Assembly (NCBI RefSeq): GCF_018398395.1
Contig: NZ_JAHCBF010000001.1
Location: 558,001-622,000 of the forward strand
Source: Croceicoccus gelatinilyticus
GTDB taxonomy: Bacteria; Pseudomonadota; Alphaproteobacteria; Sphingomonadales; Sphingomonadaceae
Direction: 5' to 3'
Length of the DNA: 64,000 nt
In this document: positions 1 to 9,600 of the stretch, piece after piece
Layout: every line of letters begins with the position of its first letter
Position numbering within the stretch: position 1 is the first letter of the stretch
Made by a program: the position numbers and the translations under genes
The notes under the pieces: model-generated
What the model saw: the letters and a program-made list of their open reading frames with translations, nothing else
Told to the model about the DNA's origin: nothing
The model's database searches: none

Positions 1-2
1 GC

Positions 3-1742
3 CAGGGATCGAACCAGTCGGTGCGCGGGACCGACAAGGGCAATGCGATCATCAACCTGCACCTCGCCATGGGCCGCATCGGCAAGGCGGGCGCGGGGCC
101 GTTCTCGATGACGGGCCAGCCCAATGCCATGGGCGGGCGCGAAGTCGGCGGGCTTGCCTCGACGCTGGCCTGCCATCTCGGCTTTTCCGAGGACGAGGTG
201 AGCGCGGTCGCCGACTTCTGGCAGGCACCTGCGATGTGCAGTGCGCCGGGCCTCAAGGCCGTCGACATGTTCCGCGCGGTCCACGATGGCCGGATCAAGG
301 CGATCTGGATCATGGCGACGAACCCCGCGGTCTCGATGCCCGATGCAGGCTTCGTCCGCGAGGCGCTGGAAAAGTGCGATTTCGTCGTCGTCTCCGACTG
401 CATGGCCGATACCGATACCGCGCGTTTCGCCCATGTCCGCCTGCCCGCGCTGGGCTGGGGCGAAAAGGACGGGACGGTCACCAATTCCGAACGCATGGTC
501 AGCCGCCAGCGCGCTTTCCTGCCAGCCGCGGGCGAAGCGCGGGCCGACTGGAAAATCATCGCCGACGTCGCCGCCGCGATGGGTTTCGGCGATGCGTTCG
601 GTTGGCAAAGCGTGTCCAGCGTCTTCCGCGAATATGCGGCGATGACGCTGCTGCCCAAGCAGCGCCGCCTGCAGCTCGACCTCACCGACAAGGCGCAGCT
701 TTGCGACGAGGAATACGATGCAATGGAACCGTTCCGCTGGGGCGGCGTGGACCCACTGCTCGAAACCGGTTTCTCCTTCCCCGACCGCCGCGCGCGCCTG
801 ATCGATGTCGCCCCGCTGGCCGCTGTTGTGGTCGACCCCGCTTTCCCGCTGCGGCTCAATACCGGACGCTACCGCGACCAGTGGCACACGATGACGCGCA
901 CCGGCCTTTCCGCCCGCCTTGCCCGCCACCGCAGCGAGCCGCTGGTCGAAATCCATCCCGCCGACGCGGAGAGCTTCGGCATTACCGACGGCGGCCTTGC
1001 CCGTATCTCCACCCCGCGCGGCAGCACCGTGCTGCGCGCAAAGGTGACCGACGGGCAGGCGAAGGGCACGATCTTCTCGCCCATGCACTGGACCGACCTG
1101 TTTTCGAGCGGCGGGCGCAGCAACCGGCTGACCGCGCCCCATGTCGATCCCGTCTCCGGACAGCCCGGCTTCAAGGACTGCGGCGCCGCTATCGAGGCGG
1201 TAGCGCCCGATTGGCGCGCGTTTCTCGTCTCGGCGACCGAGCCCGACCTACCCGAATGCCTCTACTGGACCAAGGCGAGGCAGGCGAAAGGCTGGCTGGT
1301 CGAACTGGCAGGGCTGGGCGAGGCACCGGTTGGCGCGCTCATGCCCGGCGGACGCTACATGGAGGCCGAAGACGTCCGCCGCGGCATGAAGCGCGTTGCC
1401 GCGCTCGACGACGATGGCCGGCTGTCGGCCGCGCTCTTCGTGACCTGCAGCGGCGACCTGCCCTCGCGCGAATGGATCGCCGCGCAACTGGGCGACCGCG
1501 ACCTGACCACTGCCGAACTGCTGGCCGCGCGACCGGCAGAGGCGATGCCCGACCCCGGCCCGCAAGTCTGCGTGTGCTTCGATGTCGGGCTCAACACCAT
1601 CCTTGCCGCCATCGCCGACCAGCGCCTGTCGAGCGTGACGGCCATCGGCAAGGCTCTCAATGCCGGGACCAACTGCGGCAGCTGCCGTCCGCAGCTGGCC
1701 GAGATCCTGCGTGACACCAACATGGCGGAGGCTGCGGAATGA
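3..1742 (+). CDS. nasA: Assimilatory nitrate reductase large subunit, C-terminal part (5' end outside window)
   Basis: Reduces nitrate to nitrite in the cytoplasm with a molybdopterin (bis-MGD) cofactor. The reading frame is open from the first bases, so the N-terminal Fe-S and Mo domains begin upstream of the window; 579 residues are visible. The first visible residues, including GTDKGNAIINLHLA, match the middle of the molybdopterin oxidoreductase fold. A molybdopterin-dinucleotide-binding domain follows (LRLNTGRYRDQWHTMTRTG and FSPMHWTDLF). The C-terminus carries a BFD-like [2Fe-2S] domain with the pattern CVCF...GTNCGSC, as in single-chain NasA enzymes. The stop overlaps the next start (ATGA), so it is translationally coupled to the siroheme methyltransferase gene. 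That partner fits because nitrite reductase needs siroheme. Family assignment is firm; only the truncation is due to the window edge. Confidence 0.93.
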   Translation, partial: QGSNQSVRGTDKGNAIINLHLAMGRIGKAGAGPFSMTGQPNAMGGREVGGLASTLACHLGFSEDEVSAVADFWQAPAMCSAPGLKAVDMFRAVHDGRIKAIWIMATNPAVSMPDAGFVREALEKCDFVVVSDCMADTDTARFAHVRLPALGWGEKDGTVTNSERMVSRQRAFLPAAGEARADWKIIADVAAAMGFGDAFGWQSVSSVFREYAAMTLLPKQRRLQLDLTDKAQLCDEEYDAMEPFRWGGVDPLLETGFSFPDRRARLIDVAPLAAVVVDPAFPLRLNTGRYRDQWHTMTRTGLSARLARHRSEPLVEIHPADAESFGITDGGLARISTPRGSTVLRAKVTDGQAKGTIFSPMHWTDLFSSGGRSNRLTAPHVDPVSGQPGFKDCGAAIEAVAPDWRAFLVSATEPDLPECLYWTKARQAKGWLVELAGLGEAPVGALMPGGRYMEAEDVRRGMKRVAALDDDGRLSAALFVTCSGDLPSREWIAAQLGDRDLTTAELLAARPAEAMPDPGPQVCVCFDVGLNTILAAIADQRLSSVTAIGKALNAGTNCGSCRPQLAEILRDTNMAEAAE

Positions 1743-2539
1743 CCCAGTTCGATTTCGGAGACGTGTGGCTGGTGGGCGCTGGCCCCGGCGATCCCGACCT
1801 GCTGACCCGCAAGGCAGAGCGCCTGATCCGCGAAGCCACCGTTGTCTTCTATGATGCGCTGGTGGGCGAGGGCGTTCTTGCGCTGGTCCCGCCCCATGTC
1901 CGCATGGAGCCTGTCGGCAAGCGGTCGGGCCGCCATTCGAAGGACCAGGCCTCGATTGACCGGCTGATCGTGGAGGCTGCGCTCGCTGGAGAGAAGGTCG
2001 TGCGCCTGAAGGGCGGGGACCCCGCAATCTTCGCCCGCGCGAACGAGGAACTCGAAGCCTGCCGCGCCGAGGGCATCCGCGTCTCGATCTGCCCCGGCAT
2101 CACGGCAGCCAGCGCCGCCGCCGCTGATCTGGGTGTTTCGCTCACGTTGCGTGGACTTGCGCGAAAACTGGTATTTGTCACCGCGCATTCAAAGAATGGG
2201 GCGACGCTTGATCTCGATTGGCAAAGCCTCGCCGACAAGGACGCGACGCTTGCCGTCTACATGGGCAAGGCAGCCGCTCCGACAGTGTCGCGGAAATTGA
2301 TCGAGGCTGGGCTGCCAGTTGATACGCCGGTTGCACTGGTCGAGAATGCCAGCCTTGGGAATGGCACACGGATCGTCACACGCCTCGACCTGTTGGGCCT
2401 GACCGCCAATGCGGCCCTGACCGACAAGCCAGCGGTGATCTTGATCGGCCGAGCGCTTGGCGAAAGTACCTTCGCCACGTCTGGTTTCTACGGCCCGCAG
2501 CAAAAATCAGTTGAAAATAGCGGCAGCGTGGGGGGCTGA
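1739..2539 (+). CDS. cobA: Uroporphyrinogen-III C-methyltransferase (siroheme synthesis)
   Basis: Transfers two methyl groups from S-adenosylmethionine to uroporphyrinogen III to make precorrin-2, the precursor of siroheme (and cobalamin). The 266-residue protein is the usual length for a single-domain SUMT. Visible signatures are the N-terminal glycine-rich SAM loop VGAGPGDPDLLT (about residues 12-22), the VVRLKGGDP motif near residue 90, and CPGITAASAAAADLG followed by VYMGK. It lacks the CysG oxidase/chelatase domain. It overlaps the nitrate reductase gene by 4 bp (ATGA), which argues for one nitrate-assimilation operon in which it supplies siroheme for nitrite reductase. No convincing terminator follows; the next 240 bases hold no gene I can support. 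Confidence 0.92.
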   Translation: MTQFDFGDVWLVGAGPGDPDLLTRKAERLIREATVVFYDALVGEGVLALVPPHVRMEPVGKRSGRHSKDQASIDRLIVEAALAGEKVVRLKGGDPAIFARANEELEACRAEGIRVSICPGITAASAAAADLGVSLTLRGLARKLVFVTAHSKNGATLDLDWQSLADKDATLAVYMGKAAAPTVSRKLIEAGLPVDTPVALVENASLGNGTRIVTRLDLLGLTANAALTDKPAVILIGRALGESTFATSGFYGPQQKSVENSGSVGG

Positions 2540-2783
2540 GCACTACTAACACCTGGGACAAGGCACGAAGCCAACTTCAGCGGGCAGAGGAAGAGACATT
2601 CTCCCAGCATTTGAATGCCCGCCATTGGCTGGTCCGATGCGCTAGTTCACGAATTTTGCGATTACCCTACCGGACAATAATGGGTACCTGCTTTAGGTCT
2701 TCACGCAGGTGGCAGCCTGTCCAGTCCACGCAGCCTAAACCGCAACGAACCGCCACTGCCTGCCCGACCAGTCTTCAAGCTGA

Positions 2784-4727
2784 CTATTGCTCTGCATCGG
2801 TGAGCAGATCCTGCCAGAACATTACCGCAGCCCAACCGTAATAATCGCTGTTTTCCTTCTTGGCGAAGCCATGGCCTTCGTTCTCGCCGACAAGGTACCA
2901 GACGTCCTCTCCGGCTGCGCGGACGCGTTCGACGACTTGGTCTGCTTCCGACTTGGGTACGCGTGGATCGTTGGCTCCCTGGATAACGAACAAGGGATCC
3001 TCGATTTCGTCGATCCTTTTAAGAGGCGATATCTCCTCGAGCTTGGCCCGCTGTTCGGGATCGCGCTCGTCGCCGTACTCGGCGCGGCGGAGGTCACGGC
3101 GATAATCTTCTGTATTTTCGAGGAAAGTGACAAAATTCGAGATGGCGACATTGCATTCCGCGCCGACGAGTTGCTCGTCATAGGCAAGGATCGAAGCATA
3201 GCACATGTACCCGCCATAGGATCCGCCGCGAACGCCTATGCGGTCGGCATCGATGGCGGGATCATCGCCTAGCTTGTCGAGAAACGCTCCGATGTCGCGT
3301 ACCGAATCTTCTCGCTTGAATGGACCGTTGTCGAGGCTGACGAACCGCTTTCCGAAGCCGGTAGAGCCGCGTACGTTTGGCATGAACTGCGCGACACCAA
3401 GCTCGTTCAGGTAATAGTTACGGCTACCGAGAAAACCAGGACGATATTGAGATTCCGGGCCGCCGTGGATCGATATGAGAAGAGGGCGGGGGCCCGGGAA
3501 TTTCTTTGGATCGGGGCGGTAGAGCCAGCCGGAGATCTGTTCGCCATCGAAACTCGCCACTTCGACGAGCTCAGCCTCGACGTTATCCATCGGGTCGAGC
3601 CCGCCAGTTTCGGAACGGGTCCAGCGTGTCACCTCGAACGAAACGGGGTCGATCGAATAAGCATCTGCGGGGCTGGTTGCGGAGGTGAAGGTAAAGCCGA
3701 GCGGTCCCCAAGGCGCGAATTCGAGACTTCCGATCAAGCCCGCCGGCAACGTGTCGACGCGGCGCTCCTCACCCGTTGCCGTATCGTAGAACCATAGCTG
3801 GCTTGAGCCCTTTTCGTTGGTCACGACCGCCAGCGTTCCGCCGTCTTCTGAAAGCTCGATTCCGGTAATTTCCCAGCCACCGAACTCGCCTTGGCGCACG
3901 AACTCGCCGCTTTCGCGATCAAGTGTTCCGAGGCGCTTGATATCGGAGCCTATGTCGGCGGTGAGCCAGACAGTGCCGTCCGGAGACTCTGCGAAACTGC
4001 CAAAGGCTTCGTCGGGAGCAGGATCTCGAACGGGCTCGAGCTTACCCGTTTCAATGTCGAGTTCGTAGACGTCCATGTTGGTGATCGAGACATAGCGAAT
4101 GACCATCAGTTTCGATTTGTCGCGGCTGAACCCCCCGGGAAACCAACCCACGCCCGGCGCTTCGTATACTAGCCGCTCGGTCGAAGGATCGCGCGGATCC
4201 ATGATGTAAAGGTCGCCTAGCTTCCCCGTTCGTTTGGTGGAGGAAAAGGCAATCAGTTCGCCGTCTTCGGTCCACCCCCCGAAACCGTTCCGACTTTCGC
4301 CATCGGTCAGCAAAACGAGTTTGCCATCTTCCCAGCGATAGAGCTGCGAAAATTCATTACCGCCTGCATCCTTCGAGACGATAATCATCGAGCCTGTAGG
4401 ATCGATTGTCGCACCGACCGGTTCGTTTTCAAAGGTCAGCTGCTGGCGCGCACCCATCGGCATGGCGACGCGGTGGACCTGCCGAACATCGCCAAAGCGG
4501 GTTGAAACCAAGATAGAACGGTCGCTGGCATCCCAGCCCATGAAACTGGCGGTACGGTACTCTTGGTAAGGCCGGGTGGCTTCGACGAGAGCGATGGGGA
4601 CTTCAGGCATTCCGCTGGTGGTAAGTTCCGCCGGTTTCGGCGCCACTTCCGCCGGGGTTTCTGCGAGGGTCTGCGTGGCGCCCGCCAAGGCAATTGTGGC
4701 AATTCCAAATTTCAGCGACACTTTCAC
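2784..4727 (-). CDS. Secreted S9-family prolyl oligopeptidase-like serine peptidase
   Basis: Probable periplasmic peptidase of the prolyl oligopeptidase/acylaminoacyl-peptidase family, cleaving short peptides. The N-terminal half resembles a WD/beta-propeller (repeated WxxDGxL and SxDG motifs). The C-terminal alpha/beta hydrolase domain carries nucleophile motif GGSYGGY (Ser about 503), Asp in GANDPR (about 587) and His in NEGHGF (about 619), a complete catalytic triad in the right order and spacing. I chose the GTG at 4727: it is preceded by AGGGG about 8 bases upstream and opens a good signal peptide (VKVSLKFGIATIALAGA, cleavage near LAETPA). An in-frame start 12 codons upstream would spoil that signal. 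Length is 647 residues, normal for the family. It stands alone. Confidence 0.9.
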   Translation of the reverse strand: MKVSLKFGIATIALAGATQTLAETPAEVAPKPAELTTSGMPEVPIALVEATRPYQEYRTASFMGWDASDRSILVSTRFGDVRQVHRVAMPMGARQQLTFENEPVGATIDPTGSMIIVSKDAGGNEFSQLYRWEDGKLVLLTDGESRNGFGGWTEDGELIAFSSTKRTGKLGDLYIMDPRDPSTERLVYEAPGVGWFPGGFSRDKSKLMVIRYVSITNMDVYELDIETGKLEPVRDPAPDEAFGSFAESPDGTVWLTADIGSDIKRLGTLDRESGEFVRQGEFGGWEITGIELSEDGGTLAVVTNEKGSSQLWFYDTATGEERRVDTLPAGLIGSLEFAPWGPLGFTFTSATSPADAYSIDPVSFEVTRWTRSETGGLDPMDNVEAELVEVASFDGEQISGWLYRPDPKKFPGPRPLLISIHGGPESQYRPGFLGSRNYYLNELGVAQFMPNVRGSTGFGKRFVSLDNGPFKREDSVRDIGAFLDKLGDDPAIDADRIGVRGGSYGGYMCYASILAYDEQLVGAECNVAISNFVTFLENTEDYRRDLRRAEYGDERDPEQRAKLEEISPLKRIDEIEDPLFVIQGANDPRVPKSEADQVVERVRAAGEDVWYLVGENEGHGFAKKENSDYYGWAAVMFWQDLLTDAEQ

Positions 4728-5056
4728 CTGGTTTCCCCTGAAGCGATGTTCAATGCGGACCAAGCTAGGCGAATGTGTCCGGCAGGGGCAAGGTGGATCC
4801 TTTCAAGTGATACCATACGTCGGGTTCGCGTTTCGTTGCCCAACTTGTTGGTATGAGAGGCTTCTGCTGACCGACGCCTGAGAGTAGTGGACACACATCA
4901 GCAGCCTTCGGATTGACGAGAGGCCGTCGGATGTGGGGGCGGGCGCAAATAGTCGCCATTCGGTTGACGCCCCCTAATTCTGACATAATCCCTCGTCACG
5001 ACTGTGGTGCGAGCAGCCTGTGGCAACCAAGACTCGCCCAACTGATGAGGCGGCTG
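4728..5056. other. Divergent intergenic region, no gene seen
   Basis: About 330 bases between the divergent S9 peptidase and the FtsW/RodA-like gene. It should hold the promoters of both. The only structure I noticed is a weak pair of 6-base arms (ATACCA near 4808 and TGGTAT near 4850), too far apart to call. No RNA gene or short coding frame with a ribosome binding site is convincing. Confidence 0.4.
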
Positions 5057-5980
5057 ATGAAATTGCCCGTTACACGCCTTGGTCCGCAGCAAATCGGCGG
5101 AATGAGCGCTATCGCTGCAACTATGGCGGGCCTGATCTATCTCTCGCTTGCGCAAGCGCCGGTGTCGATGATCGTCGTAAATCTTGCCGCGCTTGGTTTT
5201 GGGATGCTGCTCCTCCTGGGTGAACGTATTGCGCGCAGTGGAGGTGGTTTCACTTCCACCCTGATGCTCGTCATGGCGTTGCTGCTGTTGGTCACCGCTC
5301 TCTTCGGCGAAGCCACGGAAGGGGCGCGGCGCTGGATCATGGTTGGCCCGCTGTTCATCCAATCGAGCCTGATCGTGCTGCCCGCCCTCATCCTGCTGTT
5401 CGTGGGGCGCAGGACCATGCTTTCCGTGCTGGCAATGGTGATTGCGGCCCTGTCTCTGGCCCTGCAACCCGATCGGGCGATGGCAGGTGCGTTGCTGGCC
5501 GCTATGGTGACCTTGTCGGTTGTCAGGTTCGACCGCACGCTGCTGATCCCGTTGGCGGCAAGTCTTGCTGCCTTTACGGTCACCGTCGTCCGTTCCGATA
5601 CCGTGCCTGCGGTGCCGTTCGTCGATCAGGTCTATTACAGCGCATTCGAGCTGCACTGGCTTTGCGGCGCACTTGTGCTTGGTGGTACGGCGCTGCTGCT
5701 CCTGCCGGCCTTCGCCGCGGCATGGTCGACAGGGACCGGGCGCGACCGGTGTATCGTCTTTGGCACGATCTGGCTCGCGCTGATCCTTGCCGCAGCGCTG
5801 GGCGATTATCCGACACCGGTCGTCGGATACTCCGGCGCCGCAATTCTCGGCTACGTGCTCAGCATCGCAGTTTTACCGCGCAAGACTTGCAAGCAAACGA
5901 CCCGCGAGTTGCAAGCCGATGATGGCGAACGTTCTTTGCGCGAGGGCGAGGACATGAAACGCATTCCCGTCATGGAATGA
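5057..5980 (+). CDS. Degenerate FtsW/RodA (SEDS)-like multipass membrane protein
   Basis: A polytopic inner-membrane protein of 307 residues with about 9-10 hydrophobic segments. Motifs echo the SEDS glycan polymerases: GARRWIMVGPLFIQSS corresponds to the G(A/S)RRWI..G....QPSE signature, LQPDRAMAG to the LQPDLGTA motif, and PTPVVGYSGAAILGYVL to the terminal P-(I/L)-SYGGSS helix. The key QPSE serine-glutamate, the SYGG glycines and the extracellular loop that bears the catalytic aspartate in true RodA/FtsW are altered or missing. It is also shorter than the usual 370-400 residues. A non-catalytic SEDS relative is therefore more likely than a working polymerase. I chose the ATG at 5057, preceded by GAGG seven bases upstream; an ATG at 5045 is possible. 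SEDS assignment is by motif reading, not alignment. Confidence 0.6.
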   Translation: MKLPVTRLGPQQIGGMSAIAATMAGLIYLSLAQAPVSMIVVNLAALGFGMLLLLGERIARSGGGFTSTLMLVMALLLLVTALFGEATEGARRWIMVGPLFIQSSLIVLPALILLFVGRRTMLSVLAMVIAALSLALQPDRAMAGALLAAMVTLSVVRFDRTLLIPLAASLAAFTVTVVRSDTVPAVPFVDQVYYSAFELHWLCGALVLGGTALLLLPAFAAAWSTGTGRDRCIVFGTIWLALILAAALGDYPTPVVGYSGAAILGYVLSIAVLPRKTCKQTTRELQADDGERSLREGEDMKRIPVME

Positions 5981-5996
5981 AGGCGGCATGCTGGCA

Positions 5997-6413
5997 TCAG
6001 AGTTGGGTAAGGGGCAGGAGCCGTGAATCCTCCAATGCCGCGGTGCGGTGGCCGATTGCGGATGTCAGGTATGCTTCATTGCTGGCAAAGGCGATGAACG
6101 CTTCGACACTGGTCTGCCGCACCAGCATCACGCGATCCCAGCGCTCTTCTTCGGGTCCGATGAAGAATGCACCGCCAGCGCCCATGAACAGCAGTTCGCC
6201 GCCGCTTTTCAACAAGTGCGGCATTGTCTCTTCTACGTAGAGATCGAATGCCTGTGCTCCGCCAATCGCTTCTGCAGGTGCCAGTTCAGGATTGCACGAA
6301 TAGTCTGCGATTTCCCGAAAACGCAGCAGGTTCAGCATTACGACCGAACCGGCAATCTTTCGTCCGAAAAGTGCCATCGCGGATTGCTGTGTCGGTTCAA
6401 GATATCCGGTCAT
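5997..6413 (-). CDS. DUF1330-like small cytoplasmic protein
   Basis: A 138-residue protein with the feel of the DUF1330 dimeric alpha/beta-barrel family: VVMLNLLRFREIADY near the start, a central FMGAGGAFFIGPEEERWDRVMLVRQ strand region split by a loop, and a terminal FIAFASNEAYLTSAIGHRTAALEDSRLLP helix-strand. No signal peptide, no membrane segment. Function of this family is not established; some members bind small hydrophobic ligands. An upstream in-frame ATG at 6452 would add 13 residues without homology-like character, so I prefer 6413. It converges with the SEDS-like gene (16 bases apart at the stops) and diverges from the autotransporter. Confidence 0.65.
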   Translation of the reverse strand: MTGYLEPTQQSAMALFGRKIAGSVVMLNLLRFREIADYSCNPELAPAEAIGGAQAFDLYVEETMPHLLKSGGELLFMGAGGAFFIGPEEERWDRVMLVRQTSVEAFIAFASNEAYLTSAIGHRTAALEDSRLLPLTQL

Positions 6414-6665
6414 ATTCAAGTCCAAAATTCTGTTCAGAAGAAGTGGCGGCAACAGTTGGTCAATTTACTTGGCAATGCCGGGTGTTTTTGGCGGATTTCC
6501 GCCGTTATTTACGCAGATTTCGAGGGGCAAGAGCTGTCACTATCGGATCAAACTGCGGAAATCGTTGTATTTAAAATTGCTACTGACACGTTTGTATGCA
6601 TGTTGCCCCGACTAGTTCCGGTCCGTTCTTTCGATGGATTCGGAGAGTAAAGCCGGGGGGCAGCA

Positions 6666-9600
6666 ATGGCAATTTTGAACAATCATCTTTCCGCTCGATT
6701 CTTCGCGAAAGAAAAGAGCAGGAAGCGTTCTCGATTTGGTGCTGCCCTCTTTTCCACGTCTGCCCTGATTGCCATTTCGGGCACCTCATCCGCACAAGTG
6801 CAAACAATCGACGGCGGCACGACCGAGACCGTGATCGGCAGCGGCGGGGGCACCCAGGCCAGCCCCTGGGTTTTCTCCGACGTGCTGAACGTCGGGTTAA
6901 ACAGCGACGGAACGCTGGAGATCAGCGATGGCGGCAGCGTCAGCAATACCTATAGCTATATCGGGAAAAATCGCGGCTCGACCGGCACGGTTACCGTCGA
7001 CGGCATCGGTTCCTCCTGGACCAACAGCAGTATCCTCTCTGTCGGCCAGCACGGCACGGGCGAGCTCACCATCAGCGACGGCGGCAGCGTCAGCAATACC
7101 GCTGCCTGGATCGGTTTCTATTCCGGCCCGACCAGCACGGTTACCGTAACCGGCATCGGTTCCTCCTGGACCAACAACGGCGAACTCTATGTCGGCGCTT
7201 ACGGCACAGGCGAGCTCACCATCAGCGACGGCGGCAGCGTCAGCAATACCTATGGCTATCTCGGGTATGAACCCGGCTCGAGCGGCATAGTTACCGTCGA
7301 CGGCATCGCTTCCGAATGGGAGAACACCGGCAACCTCTATGTCGGTAATTCCGGAACCGGCGATCTTACCGTCAGCGACGGCGGCAGCGTCAGCAATGCC
7401 ATCGGCTTTATCGGGCGCAATTCCGGCTCGACCGGCACGGTTACCGTCGACGGCATCGATTCTTTCTGGACCAACAACGGCAACCTCTTTGTCGGCAATT
7501 CCGGCACGGGCGAGCTTACCATCAGCGGCGGCGGCGGCGTCAGCAGTGCCTCTGCCGCTATCGGGCGCAATTCCGGCTCGACCGGCACGGTTACCGTCGA
7601 CGGCATCGGATCCTCCTGGACCAACAGCAGCGACCTCTTTGTCGGCAATACCGGCACGGGCGAGCTTACCATCAGCGATGGCGGCAGCGTCAGCAATACC
7701 GCTGGCTTGATCGGGACCAATTCCGGCTCGACCGGCACGGTTACCGTCGACGGCATCGGATCCTCCTGGACCAACAGTAGCAACCTCTATGTCGGCAGTT
7801 CCGGCACGGGCGAGCTTACCATCAGCAACGGTGGCAGCGTCAGCAATACCGTTGGCTTTATCGGGTACGATTCCAGCTCGACCGGCACGGTTACCGTGGA
7901 CGGCACCGGTTCCTCCTGGACCAACGGCAGCGAGCTCTATGTCGGCTATTACGGCACAGGCGAGCTCACCATCAGCGACGGCGGCAGCGTCAGCAACACG
8001 TACGGCTACATCGGTGCGGATACGGGTTCCGATGGCTCGGTCGTGGTCGACGGCAGCGGCTCGACCTGGATCAACAGCAGCGCCCTCTTTGTTGGCGACA
8101 GCGGTGCTGGCAGCCTTGCGATCACTAATGGCGGCAGCGTCAGTAACGTTTCCGCTAGTATCGGTGCCGGCGTTGGTTCCCTTGGCGCGGTGACGGTCGA
8201 CGGTGCTGGCTCGACCTGGACCAACAGCAACACGTTATACGTGGGCGACAGGGGTACTGGCAGCCTTTTGATCAGCAACGGAGGCAGCGTCAGCAGCACG
8301 GCTGCTATCATCGGCGACGAACCGGATTCCGATGGCGAGGTGACCGTCAGCGGCACCGGATCAACCTGGACCAGCAGCAACTTGTTGTATCTGGGCAACT
8401 CCGGCACGGGCAGTCTGACGATCAGCGATGGCGGCGTTGTCGCCAGCGCGAATCCTCTCTCGGTAGCAGTCAATGCCGGTTCGGTCGGTACGGTCAACAT
8501 CGGCGCGGCCGTGGGCGATACGGCGACGGGCGCGGGAACGCTCAGCGCCCCGGCACTGGAGTTCGGGGACGGCACCGGCACGCTGGTCTTCAACCACACC
8601 GATAGCGATTACATTTTCGACCTCGACGTAAGTGGGGCGGGGGCGCTCGAAACCTATTCGGGCGCGACCACGCTCAGCGGTACGAACACCTATACCGGTG
8701 CGACCACGCTGCACGGCGGGACGCTGATCATCGGGGACGGTGGAACGATTGCCGGAACGTCGGGCATCTCGATCGGCGCAGACAGCGGCGATGATGCCGG
8801 CATGGTCGTCACGGCGGCCAATGGCGGCGGTTCGGTCACTACGCCCGGCGACGTCCTGGTCGGCAATGCGGGGACCGGCAGCCTTGTGATCACCGATGAA
8901 GGCAGCGTCAGCAATGCCGAAGGATACGTCGGCATTGCGGCCGGTTCGACCGGCACGGCCACCGTCGATGGCGTGGGCTCGACCTGGGCCAATAGTGGCA
9001 ATCTGTACGTCGGCTATGGGGGGGCTGGCAGCCTTTCCATCACAAATGGTGGCAGCGTAAGCGCTGATGTGCTCCGTTTAGGCTTTGATGCTGGTTCGAA
9101 CTCTACGGTCACGGTCGATGGTGCGGGCTCCAGCCTCACCAGCAGCACGCGCATATGGATGGGCCCCTCCAGCCTCTCGATTACCGATGGAGGTAGCGTC
9201 AGCGCCGGTACGGACTTCTATTTGGGTTCAAATGTCGGAGCTGGTACGGTCACGGTAGACGGCATCGATTCCAGCCTGGCCATCGGCGGAATTCTGCGGG
9301 TTGGACCGAGTAGCGTGGGTAGCCTCACCATCACCAACGGAGGCAGCGTTAGCAGTAATGCCACGCAGATTGGTTGGTTACCCGGTTCGGTCGGCACGCT
9401 GACGGTTGATGGCGCCGGCTCCACCTTGACGACCAATGGAAATGTCGTTGTCGGTCTTGAGGGCTCGGGCAGCCTGTCAATCAGCAATGGTGGTGCCGTC
9501 ACCAGTTCGGGAGGTCGCATTGGTACATCCGGCCTTCCAGTTGCGATCGGCGAGAGTGCCTGGGTCACGGTCGATGGCGATGGCTCCAGCTGGGCAATGA

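Noticed and set aside
236-1714. Long plus-strand frame inside the nitrate reductase gene
   Set aside because: Arg-rich, in another frame of a gene with a full molybdopterin and BFD signature.
2540-2783. Possible small gene (76 codons from 2611) after the methyltransferase
   Set aside because: No ribosome site, no hydrophobic or domain pattern, and its end overlaps the start of the real S9 gene's 3' end.
6931-8430. CRISPR-like array
   Set aside because: Units are 150 bp, coding, in frame and without short unique spacers.
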